Shown: one piece after another, positions 8,304-17,217 of the stretch
Position numbering within the stretch: the stretch's first letter is position 1
How the letters are laid out: each line of letters starts with the position of its first letter
Translations under genes and position numbers: made by a program
The notes under the pieces: model-generated
The model's input: the letters and a program-made list of their open reading frames with translations, nothing else
The model's database searches: none
Told to the model about the DNA's origin: nothing
NCBI GenBank assembly: GCA_028820655.1
Contig: JAPPIK010000020.1
Coordinates: 1-64,000 of the forward strand
DNA length: 64,000 nt
Source of the DNA: Candidatus Poribacteria bacterium
GTDB taxonomy: Bacteria > Poribacteria > WGA-4E > JAJDTR01
Reading direction: 5' to 3'

Positions 8304-8645
8304 ATGTCGGACTCACCCGCCGCCACCATGAAAAAAAACCCATCTTATAGCGTGGCCTTGTCACTAATCTTTACTCCTGAATTGGAAGAAGTGGGGTACA
8401 CCGTAACCTGCAAGGAGTTCCCGGAACTCATAACATACGGTCAAACGCTAGACGAGGTATTCAAAAACGCCGGAGACGCTTTCAATGCAGTGTTTGAAGC
8501 CTATGAGGAGCTGAGACGTGATTTGCCTGAATCAACCAAGAGATACCACAAAGCAGAACCTGATAACGCACTTGATTTACTAATTGAAGCCGCCGTTCCC
8601 ATGAAAATACCTCAACAGCCGCCCGCAACTGCGACCCAAATCTAA
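8304..8645 (+). CDS. HicB-like antitoxin, solitary
   Basis: A 113-residue protein whose N-terminal half has the partial RNase H-like HicB fold: YSVALSLIFTPELEEVGYTV, CKEFPELITYGQTLDEVFKN and AGDAFNAVFEAYEELRRDLP. The conserved 'xxPElxtxGdTxeEAxxNaxxAl' pattern is clear. The ribosome site is GAAAGGAGAC, seven bases before ATG. No HicA toxin gene lies on either side; the downstream 900 bp is repeats. It may be an orphan that acts in trans on the HicA part of the fusion at 45172, or a relic. Confidence 0.8.
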   Translation: MSDSPAATMKKNPSYSVALSLIFTPELEEVGYTVTCKEFPELITYGQTLDEVFKNAGDAFNAVFEAYEELRRDLPESTKRYHKAEPDNALDLLIEAAVPMKIPQQPPATATQI

Positions 8646-9392
8646 ATGCAATGCGAAATACAGCGACATAGCGAAGCGGCTCCGAAGATTAGCTCATGTG
8701 CAATCTGAGCGCAAGACCCGCGGATCCCATAGATTCTGATACCACCCCGAAACGCATAAAACCGCCACCGTACCAGACTTTGGCGCACGCGACCTGCCAA
8801 TCCGTGAATTCCGCCTAATCCGCGATTCAGACAATCCCTCCTCCTATCCCCCGACCCGCCTCCTCGTCTTCCTCTCTCTCCACTAATCACTCTCCACTGC
8901 TTTTCCCCCCTTCCACGCCTTCCAATCTTCCTCCCCTACCCTCACAAATCGCCCAACACCCCGCTTTTAATCCGCGAAATCCGCCTAATCCGCCTAATCC
9001 GCGATTCAGACAACCCTCCCCCTTCCCCTCACACCTCCGCCCCTAATCCTGCCAATCCCCAAATCTCATAAATCACAGTTCAGACAATCCCCGCTCCCTT
9101 ACCTCGCCTGCCATCCTCCCTTTCATCCCGTTTTCGCACCCTCACGAATCGCCCAACAACCCGCCTCTAATCCGCGAAATCCGCCTAATCCAGCAAGTGA
9201 GTGAATAGCGAGCGCGGTAGAGATCCCCTAATCCGCGATTCAGACAATCCTTCCTCCCATCCCCCGACCCGTCCCCTCGTCTTCCTCTCTCTCCACTCCC
9301 CACTCTCCACTGCCTTTCCCCCTCCTTCCCACTGGCCACTGACCACTAACCACTGACCACTGCCTCTCAATGTTTTGACAAATTTCCAACCA
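8646..9392. repeat. F-family repeats with an embedded 35-bp unit
   Basis: Several F units ('ccgcctaatccgcgattcag', 'cccgacccgcctcctcgtct') fill 8800-9350, on the same strand as the array at 1-360. At 9192-9226 a 35-bp unit interrupts one of them and is flanked by CCTAATCC on both sides. The end of the tract is 'ccactgaccactaaccactg', a simple imperfect repeat. There are no genes. Confidence 0.75.
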
Positions 9393-9421
9393 TTGAAAAA
9401 ACCGCCCAAACATGTTACAAT
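9393..9421 (+). promoter_or_regulatory. sigma70-type promoter
   Basis: TTGAAA and TACAAT are separated by exactly 17 bp. It reads towards the terminase genes, and an intrinsic terminator lies about 125 bp downstream, before terS. Confidence 0.55.
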
Positions 9422-9427
9422 TCCCCC

Positions 9428-9547
9428 CGATAACACCCTCCGCGGCACTGGTCCGCACCGCACCCAACTTTTAAGTGCAACCAAGACAAGCCCGTTAGTG
9501 GAAGTCTTTGATCTCAATCAACAGACATCCGCTGGTGGGCTTTTTTT
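9428..9547 (+). ncRNA. candidate short leader RNA / attenuator before terS
   Basis: This is the segment between the predicted start point of the 9393-9421 promoter and the T-run of the terminator at 9547. It is about 120 nt with no open frame of note. Its position ahead of terS suggests either an attenuator or a small independent RNA. The claim rests only on promoter and terminator geometry. Confidence 0.35.
9488..9547 (+). terminator. intrinsic terminator with long stem
   Basis: AAGCCCGTTAGTGGAAGTCT pairs with AGACATCCGCTGGTGGGCTT, with G-U pairs and a few mismatches, followed by TTTTTTT. It lies 40 bp before terS, so transcription of the terminase genes must read through it or start after it. 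Confidence 0.7.
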
Positions 9548-9587
9548 GTTCCATCTGTCCGCCACATACCCCTGAAAGGTTCCAAGC

Positions 9588-10157
9588 ATGACACCCGAAA
9601 ACAACCAACCCGAAATCTCACTGACCCACGAAGAACATCGCGCAACCCTCTGGCGCCGCGTATTTCAAGGCGCCACCACCACCTCCCTGATAGACTGGCT
9701 CGTCGAAACCCATCCCGAATGGGAAAATGTCCCCCGGAAAAAGATTGCCGACGCACTAAGAAACTCCAATCCGCGCTCAAACGCGTTCACGCAGGAGTGG
9801 CGCCAAGAATATAATCGCATAAATTCGCAGTATTTCGCACACTGCCGAAGAATGGTCGAAGCCGCACTTCGACCCGCTTCCGCCGCCATTTCAACCATTG
9901 CCATAAAACTGCGAGAAAGTGCGTCCAAGATCCAAATCGAAACCGCCAACGACCTGCTCGCCGCCTCTCGCTCCCTCATACCAATCAAACAAGTCGTCCT
10001 TGACGTAATTTCGGACGCAATCACTAACGGTATTTCCGATGATCAATCCGAGCAAATATCTGATTCAACTGTTCCGGACGAAGACGCTGAGCGATTCGCT
10101 CGACTTTATCTCGAAGGCGATCTCGATGAAACGCTGGAAACTGGTTCGGACATATAA
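9588..10157 (+). CDS. phage-type terminase small subunit (putative)
   Basis: A 189-residue protein immediately upstream of and overlapping the terminase large subunit. The N-terminal TLWRRVFQGATTTSLIDWLV and VPRKKIADALRNSNPRSNAF have the spacing of a DNA-binding helix-turn-helix. The middle (YFAHCRRMVEAALRPASAAI to ETANDLLAASR) is long-helical, as in TerS oligomerisation regions. The tail is acidic (VPDEDAERFARLYLEGDLDE). The ribosome site is GAAAGG. The assignment rests largely on position and architecture, because TerS sequences diverge fast. It would recognise phage DNA and regulate TerL. Confidence 0.65.
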   Translation: MTPENNQPEISLTHEEHRATLWRRVFQGATTTSLIDWLVETHPEWENVPRKKIADALRNSNPRSNAFTQEWRQEYNRINSQYFAHCRRMVEAALRPASAAISTIAIKLRESASKIQIETANDLLAASRSLIPIKQVVLDVISDAITNGISDDQSEQISDSTVPDEDAERFARLYLEGDLDETLETGSDI

Positions 10158-11832
10158 CGCCCACATCGGCTACGTCTTCCCAGAATACTTCGTCGATTAC
10201 TACATCAAGAACATCAGCTACCCCATGCTCCCACTCAAACCGTTCCATGTCCAGATCCTCGGCGCCGTCAATCCCGGCCAATACGGCGCGCAAATAAACG
10301 TCCAAGCCCCCCGCGGCACCGGCAAGACCACCCTCGTCAACCGCCTCATCCCCCTATGGCGAATCTGCTACAAACAGTTCGATCTCGTGATGGAGGTGCC
10401 GCCCGAAGAATTCATCCTCATCGTCGGACGCAACGAACGCATGGCGCGCCAACGCATCGCCGAAATCCGATACGTCCTCGAACACAATCCCCACATTAAC
10501 CGCGACTTCGGAAGCTTGGTCGGCGCTCCGTGGACAAAAACCGAGACCGACACTAGCAACGGCATCGGACTCAGGCCGCTCGGACGCGGCTCCTCGCCCC
10601 GCGGCGCGCTCCTCGGCGGCGCCCGACCCACGCTCAAGCTCTGCGACGACATCGAAGACCCCAAACGATGCCTCAATCCCGAACTCCGAGCCGAAGACAG
10701 AGACTGGTTCATGACCGACTTCATGTACGCCGGCGATCTCGGTAGCGTCCATTCCAACACCATGATCGTCGATACCGTGAAACACCCCGAATCCCTCTCC
10801 GAACATCTGCGGGCGATACCCGGTTGGACCACGCTGCGGTATGAAGCCGTCATGCATCCGAAAGACATCTACCACCCCGCCGCCGAGCGCCTGTGGAAGC
10901 AGTGGGAGACACTGTACGGCGATACCACGCTCGACGATACGGAACGCGAAGAAAACGCGGATAAGTTCTACGCGAAACATCAAGAAGAGATGACCGGCGG
11001 CGTGAAGATGCTCTGGCACGAGAAACTGCCCTACGTCCACGTCCGCAAAGAAATCGTCGAGCGCGGCTACCACAGCGTCATGCGCGAACTCCAGAACGAC
11101 GCCCGAGACCCCGCCATGTCATTCTTCAAGATGAATGCTGCCGTCACCTTTGACGTAACCGGCGAAGGCTTTCGCCGCAGCGACGGGCGCCTCGTCCCCT
11201 GGCACGACATCGGCGGATTCACGGCATACCTCGACACCATGGGCGGACGCGACGCGCTGGCAAACAGCTACGCCTGCGCCGTCGTGGTGGCGTGGGAACC
11301 GCTTCCCGGCGGCGCTTCCATGAACCCCGATTCACTCTCCGGCGTGAACGGCTACGTCCTGCTGGCGTGGCTCGACCGCGTTCCGTTGTCCGCGCAGATG
11401 GAGAACGCCATCCTTCTCGCCCAGCGCGCCGAAGCCATGTTGGCGCCCGCGTATCCGAAATCTCACTTCGTCTGCGAGCAGCGCCCCGACAAAGACGGCA
11501 CCATAAAGATGTCGACCGACCACGCGTTCCGTGTGATGAAAGAGCGCCACCGCTTTGAACCCCGGATCATGTATCACACACAGCACCAGAACAAAGAAGA
11601 CCGCATCCAAACACTGGAGCCGGCCATAGCCAACGGATGGCTCGCCTTCAACGAGCGGGACCTGCCCCCCGAATTCTGGACACAGTTCAGGCAATACCCA
11701 TCCGCCGACCACAACGACGCACCCGACGCCGTACAAGGCGCCTGCCGCTCCCGCATCACCACCACCGCGCAGCAGCGACTGGACATTCGCGCCTTCACCA
11801 GATTCCAACGCCGGCCCGTCGTTCGACTGTAA
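10126..11832 (+). CDS. terL: phage terminase large subunit
   Basis: A 568-residue packaging motor. Walker A is APRGTGKTT at about residue 60 and Walker B with catalytic acid is LKLCDDIED at about 170. The C-terminal nuclease contains GGFTAYLDTMGGRDALANSY and a late DHNDAPDAVQGA acidic motif. I use the ATG at 10126, which overlaps terS by 32 bp; the ORF-track start at 10039 lies deep inside terS. The protein cuts concatemeric DNA and pumps it into capsids. No portal, protease or capsid gene follows; dispersed repeats begin within 10 bp of the stop. The pair is therefore an isolated packaging module. Confidence 0.9.
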   Translation: MKRWKLVRTYNAHIGYVFPEYFVDYYIKNISYPMLPLKPFHVQILGAVNPGQYGAQINVQAPRGTGKTTLVNRLIPLWRICYKQFDLVMEVPPEEFILIVGRNERMARQRIAEIRYVLEHNPHINRDFGSLVGAPWTKTETDTSNGIGLRPLGRGSSPRGALLGGARPTLKLCDDIEDPKRCLNPELRAEDRDWFMTDFMYAGDLGSVHSNTMIVDTVKHPESLSEHLRAIPGWTTLRYEAVMHPKDIYHPAAERLWKQWETLYGDTTLDDTEREENADKFYAKHQEEMTGGVKMLWHEKLPYVHVRKEIVERGYHSVMRELQNDARDPAMSFFKMNAAVTFDVTGEGFRRSDGRLVPWHDIGGFTAYLDTMGGRDALANSYACAVVVAWEPLPGGASMNPDSLSGVNGYVLLAWLDRVPLSAQMENAILLAQRAEAMLAPAYPKSHFVCEQRPDKDGTIKMSTDHAFRVMKERHRFEPRIMYHTQHQNKEDRIQTLEPAIANGWLAFNERDLPPEFWTQFRQYPSADHNDAPDAVQGACRSRITTTAQQRLDIRAFTRFQRRPVVRL

Positions 11833-11834
11833 TT

Positions 11835-12453
11835 AACCTTGTAGGGTGCGCACCGCGCACCAGCCGTTTGTAGGAGATCAAAGGAATGAATAATGACTGC
11901 GATAGAAATCTTCTCCGAATCGCGACTCCCCTGTTGTAGCCGTTTGTAGGAGCGATCTCCGAATCGCGATTCCCCTGTTGTAGTTTGTAGGAGCGATCTC
12001 CCAATCGCGACTCCCCACTCCGTCGGCCGCCAACCGACCCCGGTAGGAGCGATCTCTAGGTCGCGATTTGGTAGTTGTAGGGTGCGCACCGCGCACCAGC
12101 CTTTTATCTGTAGGAGATCAAGCGAATGGATAATGAGTGATCAAGGGAATGGATAACGACCGCGATAGAAACCCCGGTTTCCCGCGCCGGATGCGACTAA
12201 AATGCCGACACTCGTGCCGGGACGCTGTCCTATTTTGTTTCTTTTCCACCGGAACCGTGCTACACTTCCCAAGATTGGTTTCGCCAAGCGGTGCAACGGC
12301 TGCAAACGGGCAAACGCCGCGCTTTACGCAGGTCAGCATGGCGATTCACGATAAAGCAAGCCTATGACGTGCAATCCGATTCTAAACACACCAAAATGAA
12401 AAGCGAATGACAGGCTTTCCGTCGCGCTGCCAAGGTTAAAGGGAGAATTACAG
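11835..12453. repeat. tandem TGTAGG-hairpin repeats with nested 35-bp units
   Basis: In 300 bp there are at least four A units (TGTAGGAGCGATCTCC..., each ending in CGCGA), two B units (TGTAGGGTGCGCACC...) and three 35-bp units (gatcaa...gcgatagaa). One 35-bp unit at about 11875-11910 lies in the loop of an A unit. 12180-12453 is unique sequence leading to the WD40 gene and presumably holds its promoter; I see no confident one. Confidence 0.75.
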
Positions 12454-12930
12454 ATGAAAACGGCGCTAACGTTTCTTATCCTTCTCACTCTGATTCCACT
12501 CAACGCGTTTGCTCAAGACTCCCCGCAGTGGGGATTGCCAGACGACGCCCTCGCACGGCTTGGCAAGGGCATAATTTCGGGTAACATCGTTTATTCGCCG
12601 GACGGTAACCGGCTCGCCGTTGCCAGCGCCATTGGCGTCTGGGTTTACGACGCGACATCCTACGAGCCAATTTTCCTGCTCTCCGGTCATACGGAGGAAG
12701 TCACGAGCGTTGCCTTCAGTGTGGACGGCAACACAATCGCAAGCGCCGACGGCAATTGGGAAGAGGACAATCTCCGTTTATGGGACGCAGTGACCGGCGA
12801 AGAAAAATTCGCGCTCTCCGGAGGCTTTCTTGAGTTTGGCGCCATAGCGTTCAGTCCGGATGGGAAGACACTTGCCAGCACCGATTTTGGAGGAGTCAAG
12901 CTATGGGACACGGACACGGGCGAGGAATAG
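12454..12930 (+). CDS. secreted WD40 protein, N-terminal part ended by in-frame TAG
   Basis: The signal peptide MKTALTFLILLTLIPLNAFA is followed by QDSPQWGLPDDALARLGKG, the N-terminus shared with the WD40 proteins at 32519 and 35148. WD40 blades follow (IVYSPDGNRLAVASAIGVWV, then VTSVAFSVDGNTIASADGNW). The frame stops at TAG inside a blade junction (LWDTDTGEE*) and continues in the same frame from 12931 for another 676 codons. The ribosome site is AAAGGGAG. Without the TAG, the two parts make a single protein of about 836 residues. A CAG or AAG codon changed to TAG would explain it. Confidence 0.85.
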   Translation: MKTALTFLILLTLIPLNAFAQDSPQWGLPDDALARLGKGIISGNIVYSPDGNRLAVASAIGVWVYDATSYEPIFLLSGHTEEVTSVAFSVDGNTIASADGNWEEDNLRLWDAVTGEEKFALSGGFLEFGAIAFSPDGKTLASTDFGGVKLWDTDTGEE

Positions 12931-12933
12931 CGG

Positions 12934-14964
12934 GTGATCAAAACCGGACAGAGCTTTGCTAGCTTGGCGTTCAGTCCGGACGGCGAGACGCTCGCCAGCG
13001 GCGGGAGGTTGCAGGATGGCACAATCCGCCTCTGGGATGTGGAGACGGGCGAGGAGAAACTTTCTATCACGGAGGGTTCGGATTCGGCAGATCATCTTAC
13101 ATTTAGCTATGACGGAACAACCATCGCCAGCGCCGGCGGTTTTTCTGACTCGAACATCTATCTCTGGGATGCCGCCACGGGTGAACTGAAGCAAACCCTC
13201 GAGGGCAAAGAATATGAAGGCGTTACTAGCATCGCATTCAGCCGGGACAGCGCCACGTTGGCTAGCAGCACCGAATTTGGCGATTCCGACATTCGTCTTT
13301 GGGACGTGGAGACGGGGCAACAGAAGGGCTCAGTCACCGGTCACACTTCGGATGTCGTGGCCCTCGCGTTCAGTCCCGATGAGGTAACTATGGCGAGCGG
13401 CAGCGAGGATGGCAGCATCCGGTTTTGGGATTTTGAAGAAGCGAAACAAGAAGGGGCTATCACTGGTCATACGAGCGGGATTAACCGCCTCGCGTTCAGT
13501 TCGGACGGCACTACGCTGGTTACCGTCAATTATCACACGGTCGAACTTTGGGATGCCGCGACCGGTGAATTCAGGAACTCAGCCATCGAAGAAGGATTCA
13601 TCTTTCGTGCGGGATTGAGCGGGGATGGGGACACATTCGCTATTAGCGACTACGACGAATCCATCAGGCTGTTGGATGTCTCGACCGGAGATACCAAGAT
13701 AACACTCACCGGACATACCGATTCGGTTAACACTGTCGCGATTAGCTTGGACGGCAATACGGTCGCGAGCGCGAGCGGACCTCTGTTTGGGGATGGGGAA
13801 CACTCAATCTTCATCTGGGATGCTGTTGCGGGAGCACACATGCATACGCTAAGCGGTCATACCGGTGCCATAGAAGTCCTCGCGTTCAGTCCGGACGGAA
13901 ACCTTCTCGCCAGCGGAAGTGAAGATACTACCGTCCGCTTGTGGCACACCGCTGCAGGACTTCAAGCGTTTTCATTTGAACTTCACACCGATGCAATTAC
14001 CAGCTTAACCTTCAGTGCGGACGGGGGCGTTCTCGCAAGCGGGAGCAGAGACGGGACGGTCCGACTATGGAATATCGATACGGCGGAAAATGAACACACG
14101 CTGTCTGTGGATGCAATTTGGCCCGAAAGCGTCGCGTTCGGTATCGACGACGAGACATTTGCCGCGGGCACTTATGAGAATACGGTCGAATTGTGGGATA
14201 CAATGACGGGCGAACGTCAGGCTGTGCTTGACGGACATAGGGGGAGCGTCAACGCTTTGGCGTTCAATCCCGTGAACGGAATGCTTGCCAGCGGGAGCGA
14301 CGACGGCACGGTGCTGTTGTGGGATATCACGCTTGATACGGAGGTTGCCGTTCTGAAGGGCGACGTCAACAAGGACGGGGTGGTGGACATACTGGACTTG
14401 GTGTTGGTCGCGACACGGTTGGGGAGTACGGGACCCAACACCGCGGACGCCAACGGCGACGGAAACGTCAACATCTTGGACCTGGTGTTGGTCGCGGGCG
14501 AGATGGTCGTCGCGCCCGCCGCGCCGTCGATCCATTCAGGCGATATGGCGCTGTTACGCCCGAGCGAAGTGAAACAGTGGCTGGAAGAGGCGCGGGGTTT
14601 GGGTCTCGACGATGTCACCTCACTGAGGGGTATTCGGTTCTTGGAAGGCTTATTGGCGGTACTCACACCGAGGGAGACAGCGCTTCTGCCCAACTATCCG
14701 AACCCGTTTAATCCGGAGACGTGGATACCCTACCGGCTCGCAGCCGATGCGGACGTCCAGATCTCGATCTATGACGGCAGAGGCGTCCTGGTGCGGCAGT
14801 TGAATCCGGGACATCAGCAGGCGGGTCACTACATCGACAGAGGACGCGCGGCATACTGGGACGGTAAGAACGAGCACGCCGAAACCGTTGCGAGCGGCGT
14901 CTACTTCTACCAACTCCGCGCCGCGGATTTTTCGCACATGCGACGCATGGTGGTGGTCAAGTAG
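12934..14964 (+). CDS. WD40-dockerin protein with C-terminal sorting-like domain, continuation after TAG
   Basis: This is the in-frame continuation of the gene that starts at 12454. It contains about ten WD40 blades (LAFSPDGETLASGG...IRLWDVETGEE pattern). A dockerin-like pair follows (GDVNKDGVVDILDLVLVATR; DANGDGNVNILDLVLVAGEM). The final domain of about 90 residues, beginning LLPNYPNPFNPETWIPYRLA and ending VASGVYFYQLRAADF, is of the FlgD-Ig/T9SS-type seen at the ends of exported proteins. The GTG at 12934 has no ribosome site, so independent translation is doubtful. The 3' part shows no other damage, which suggests a recent mutation, readthrough or a sequence error. Confidence 0.85.
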   Translation: MIKTGQSFASLAFSPDGETLASGGRLQDGTIRLWDVETGEEKLSITEGSDSADHLTFSYDGTTIASAGGFSDSNIYLWDAATGELKQTLEGKEYEGVTSIAFSRDSATLASSTEFGDSDIRLWDVETGQQKGSVTGHTSDVVALAFSPDEVTMASGSEDGSIRFWDFEEAKQEGAITGHTSGINRLAFSSDGTTLVTVNYHTVELWDAATGEFRNSAIEEGFIFRAGLSGDGDTFAISDYDESIRLLDVSTGDTKITLTGHTDSVNTVAISLDGNTVASASGPLFGDGEHSIFIWDAVAGAHMHTLSGHTGAIEVLAFSPDGNLLASGSEDTTVRLWHTAAGLQAFSFELHTDAITSLTFSADGGVLASGSRDGTVRLWNIDTAENEHTLSVDAIWPESVAFGIDDETFAAGTYENTVELWDTMTGERQAVLDGHRGSVNALAFNPVNGMLASGSDDGTVLLWDITLDTEVAVLKGDVNKDGVVDILDLVLVATRLGSTGPNTADANGDGNVNILDLVLVAGEMVVAPAAPSIHSGDMALLRPSEVKQWLEEARGLGLDDVTSLRGIRFLEGLLAVLTPRETALLPNYPNPFNPETWIPYRLAADADVQISIYDGRGVLVRQLNPGHQQAGHYIDRGRAAYWDGKNEHAETVASGVYFYQLRAADFSHMRRMVVVK

Positions 14965-14989
14965 CGCCGCACACGCGGGGCGGGAAACC

Positions 14990-15300
14990 TAACAACACAT
15001 GATCTGTGGGAGCGATCTCCAGGTCGCGATTTGACAGTTGTAGGGTGCAATCAAGCGAGTGGATAGCGAGTGCGATAGAGATCCCCCGCACACCAGCCTT
15101 TTGTAGGAGCGATCTCCAGGTCGCGATTGGACGTTGTAGGGTGTGCACCGCGCACCAGCCTTTTAAACCGTTGGGTCAACCGGCCCCTGTAGGAGCGATC
15201 TCCAGGTGGCGACTTCCCACTCCGGCGTCCATCACCCGACCCCGTGGGAGCGATCTCCCGATCGCGATTTCCCGCTCCAGCGGAGCGGCATGTCAATAGA
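14990..15300. repeat. cluster of A, B and 35-bp repeat units
   Basis: The order is: A unit (GGGAGCGATCTCCAGGTCGC), a B unit interrupted by a 35-bp unit at about 15048-15085, another A unit, a B unit ending CACCAGCCTTTT, two more A units, and a D-type end (CTCCAGCGGAGCGGCATGTC). All lie between the WD40 gene and the next small gene; no coding sequence. Confidence 0.75.
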
Positions 15301-15454
15301 AACTCAAAGTTGCGGGCATAACCTGAAACGACTCACATTATTTTGGAAAGATGTCCATTTTTGAGAAACGCGATTAAGAATCATTGCTCCCCTGGCAGGT
15401 CAGACACTGGTAGCAAATAGTTAATCTTTGCTTACGCAAATGGAGGGTCACATC

Positions 15455-15766
15455 ATGACTTGGAAAAGGGCGGTGTCATACATCGCGGTAGCGATCGCCG
15501 GTTGCGTCTTAACGGTAATCGTCATACAATTTGTGATAGCCGGAATCGCAGGTTACTATTTGGTAGGACAAACCGAGGAATTTCGAGATTTGGTGGGGGC
15601 TGAAGTCTTGAAAGCAGACGATCCGCCGCTGCAAATGGGCATAAGGCCTGTCGGCGAAGAAGCATTAACTACAAGGGTCATCGATGTAACTAGCCTGACC
15701 GACGAACAAAGAGCGAGGCTTGACAAATTCATTGATGAGTTGAAATCGGAACAAAAAGCCGAATAA
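15455..15766 (+). CDS. small single-TM protein
   Basis: A 103-residue protein. A TM helix near residues 10-38 (AVAIAGCVLTVIVIQFVIAG) is followed by an extracytoplasmic or cytoplasmic domain ending in a charged helix (SLTDEQRARLDKFIDELKSE). I chose the ATG at 15455 with TGGAGGGTC upstream over the ORF-track TTG. Function unknown. It belongs to the class of short membrane-anchored proteins with helical tails that recurs across this window. Confidence 0.65.
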   Translation: MTWKRAVSYIAVAIAGCVLTVIVIQFVIAGIAGYYLVGQTEEFRDLVGAEVLKADDPPLQMGIRPVGEEALTTRVIDVTSLTDEQRARLDKFIDELKSEQKAE

Positions 15767-16066
15767 TTCTGAGCGAACGCTATCGTGTCCAGGTCACGTT
15801 TTATAAACCCATGAAGGTGGGAAGTATACCTTACCTGCGGACTTGCTGGAGGATGGATTGGTTGTCGGATCTAAGTTGGGTTTCACTGTGCTTCTCGTGG
15901 ATTCCGCGCGATGGAGCGACAGAAATTGGTTAGACGCCGGGCGACCTTATGGTTGGTGAGGTTCAACCCAACCTACGGACTCATAACAGACTACCGCCCT
16001 GAATCCGATGGCTGCGCCTGAATTCTCGCGGCTCGATTTGCCGTTATCAACATTTCGGGAGATGGG
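15767..16066. other. gene-free stretch with a split E repeat
   Basis: The two arms of an E unit, 'taagttgggtttcactgtgc' at about 15875 and 'gttcaacccaacctacgg' at about 15961, are separated by about 75 bp of unrelated DNA. In other copies the arms are close. Nothing else is seen. Confidence 0.5.
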
Positions 16067-16495
16067 TTATTCAAAATAAATCCCCCTCCCATTCATGTCC
16101 TCGATAAAATCATCGATTATCGGGGCGGCAAGGTCGGTATAATCCACTCTATCAAGTTCTTTCGTCAAACGCGTCATATAGTCCATGAGGAATTGTTGGC
16201 GTGTCTCCAGGGATAGACCGGACAAATATTTAGCCGTTTTTGTGCGATCATCTTCACGAAACGGCGCGGTAATCCACCCAAACACCTTTGCTCGGAGTTC
16301 ATTCACCGTCGAAATTACGGGTATTTCGTGTACCGGAATCTCAAGTACCGGTATCATGGGTACCGGTATATCGGGTACTGGTATTTCGAGGATCGGAGTG
16401 TCGTCTTTTAACAGCGCGAGTACACCGAACTGGATTACACACAGCACAATTACCAGTGGTAGCGTGAATCGCAGGATTTTCTCAACGTAAGACAT
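16067..16495 (-). CDS. single-TM protein with tandem IPV pentapeptide repeats
   Basis: A 142-residue protein. The N-terminal TM helix is FTLPLVIVLCVIQFGVLALL. Five tandem five-residue repeats follow (ILEIP VPDIP VPMIP VLEIP VHEIP V), encoded by 15-bp DNA repeats around a GGTACCGG core. A helical domain completes it (KTAKYLSGLSLETRQQFLMD). The ribosome site CGGGAG precedes ATG. The proline-rich spacer probably holds the C-terminal domain away from the membrane. It lies 77 bp downstream of the 214-residue gene and belongs to the same minus-strand series. Confidence 0.7.
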   Translation of the reverse strand: MSYVEKILRFTLPLVIVLCVIQFGVLALLKDDTPILEIPVPDIPVPMIPVLEIPVHEIPVISTVNELRAKVFGWITAPFREDDRTKTAKYLSGLSLETRQQFLMDYMTRLTKELDRVDYTDLAAPIIDDFIEDMNGRGIYFE

Positions 16496-16572
16496 AGGTG
16501 CGTCTCCCGTTCAGGCAATGTAGTCCGCGGCGACAAGCGCCGGGCACCGTCCCGGAACGTTTTTCGGTATCC

Positions 16573-17217
16573 CTATTCCGCAGAGGGGGCGAATCGGACA
16601 TCCACCAAGTGATCTACAAATCCTTCAAAACCGCCGTGTGACGCTATAATGCGCGTGTAGGTATCATAGGTGGCGAACGCCTCTTCAATTTCCAAGAGTA
16701 AAGCATCGGCATTCTCGCCGAATGCCTCTTCAACCTTTATACGCGCCGAGGCGGGAAGGGAGTTCTCGATAGTGAACGGTTCCGCGCCCTTTTCGTGGGA
16801 TTTTAGAGCGGCAATGATAACTTTATTCACGGCTATCTTTTTGGCTAAGGGCTCGCTTCGGAGCTCCCGTTCTATACTATCCGCTACGCTTTCCGCATAC
16901 GATATTTTGAATTCTTCAATCTTTCGATCGAGCACGGCGAATACAGCACTTGTGAACCGCGCGTCGGATTTAGTCCAGTCGTCCGGGTCTGCGGGAACCG
17001 TGTCGGCAGGGAATCGCATTTCTCCGCGGCTAAGACGCACAATTTCGGGGTGTTGCGCTATCTCTTCCGGAGAATAACCCTCGGCAACGAGCCATTGGAT
17101 TGTGTGGCTGAATCCGATGCCTCGAATCGTAGGCCGCCAGAAATCAGCGAGACTCATGACCAAACTGATGCCGAGAATTGATGCCGTTAGGAGCAATAGC
17201 TTGTGCAAGATTCTCAT
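16573..17217 (-). CDS. membrane-anchored paralogue family, full-length member
   Basis: A 214-residue protein. An N-terminal TM or signal helix (LLLLTASILGISLVMSLADF) precedes FWRPTIRGIGFSHTIQWLVA and EGYSPEEIAQHPEIVRLSRG, a charged coiled-coil region, and a C-terminal ASHGGFEGFVDHLVDV motif. The N-terminal half is clearly related to the protein at 17972-18439, and its last 25 residues to the detached fragment at 17844-17960. The 'EGYSPEEIAxHPEI' block resembles a sigma-like or UBA-like helical motif, but I assign no function. Confidence 0.7.
   Translation of the reverse strand: MRILHKLLLLTASILGISLVMSLADFWRPTIRGIGFSHTIQWLVAEGYSPEEIAQHPEIVRLSRGEMRFPADTVPADPDDWTKSDARFTSAVFAVLDRKIEEFKISYAESVADSIERELRSEPLAKKIAVNKVIIAALKSHEKGAEPFTIENSLPASARIKVEEAFGENADALLLEIEEAFATYDTYTRIIASHGGFEGFVDHLVDVRFAPSAE

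Noticed and set aside
10354-11073. 239-codon minus-strand frame opposite terL
   Set aside because: terL has all its motifs; the opposite frame arises from GC-rich codon bias.
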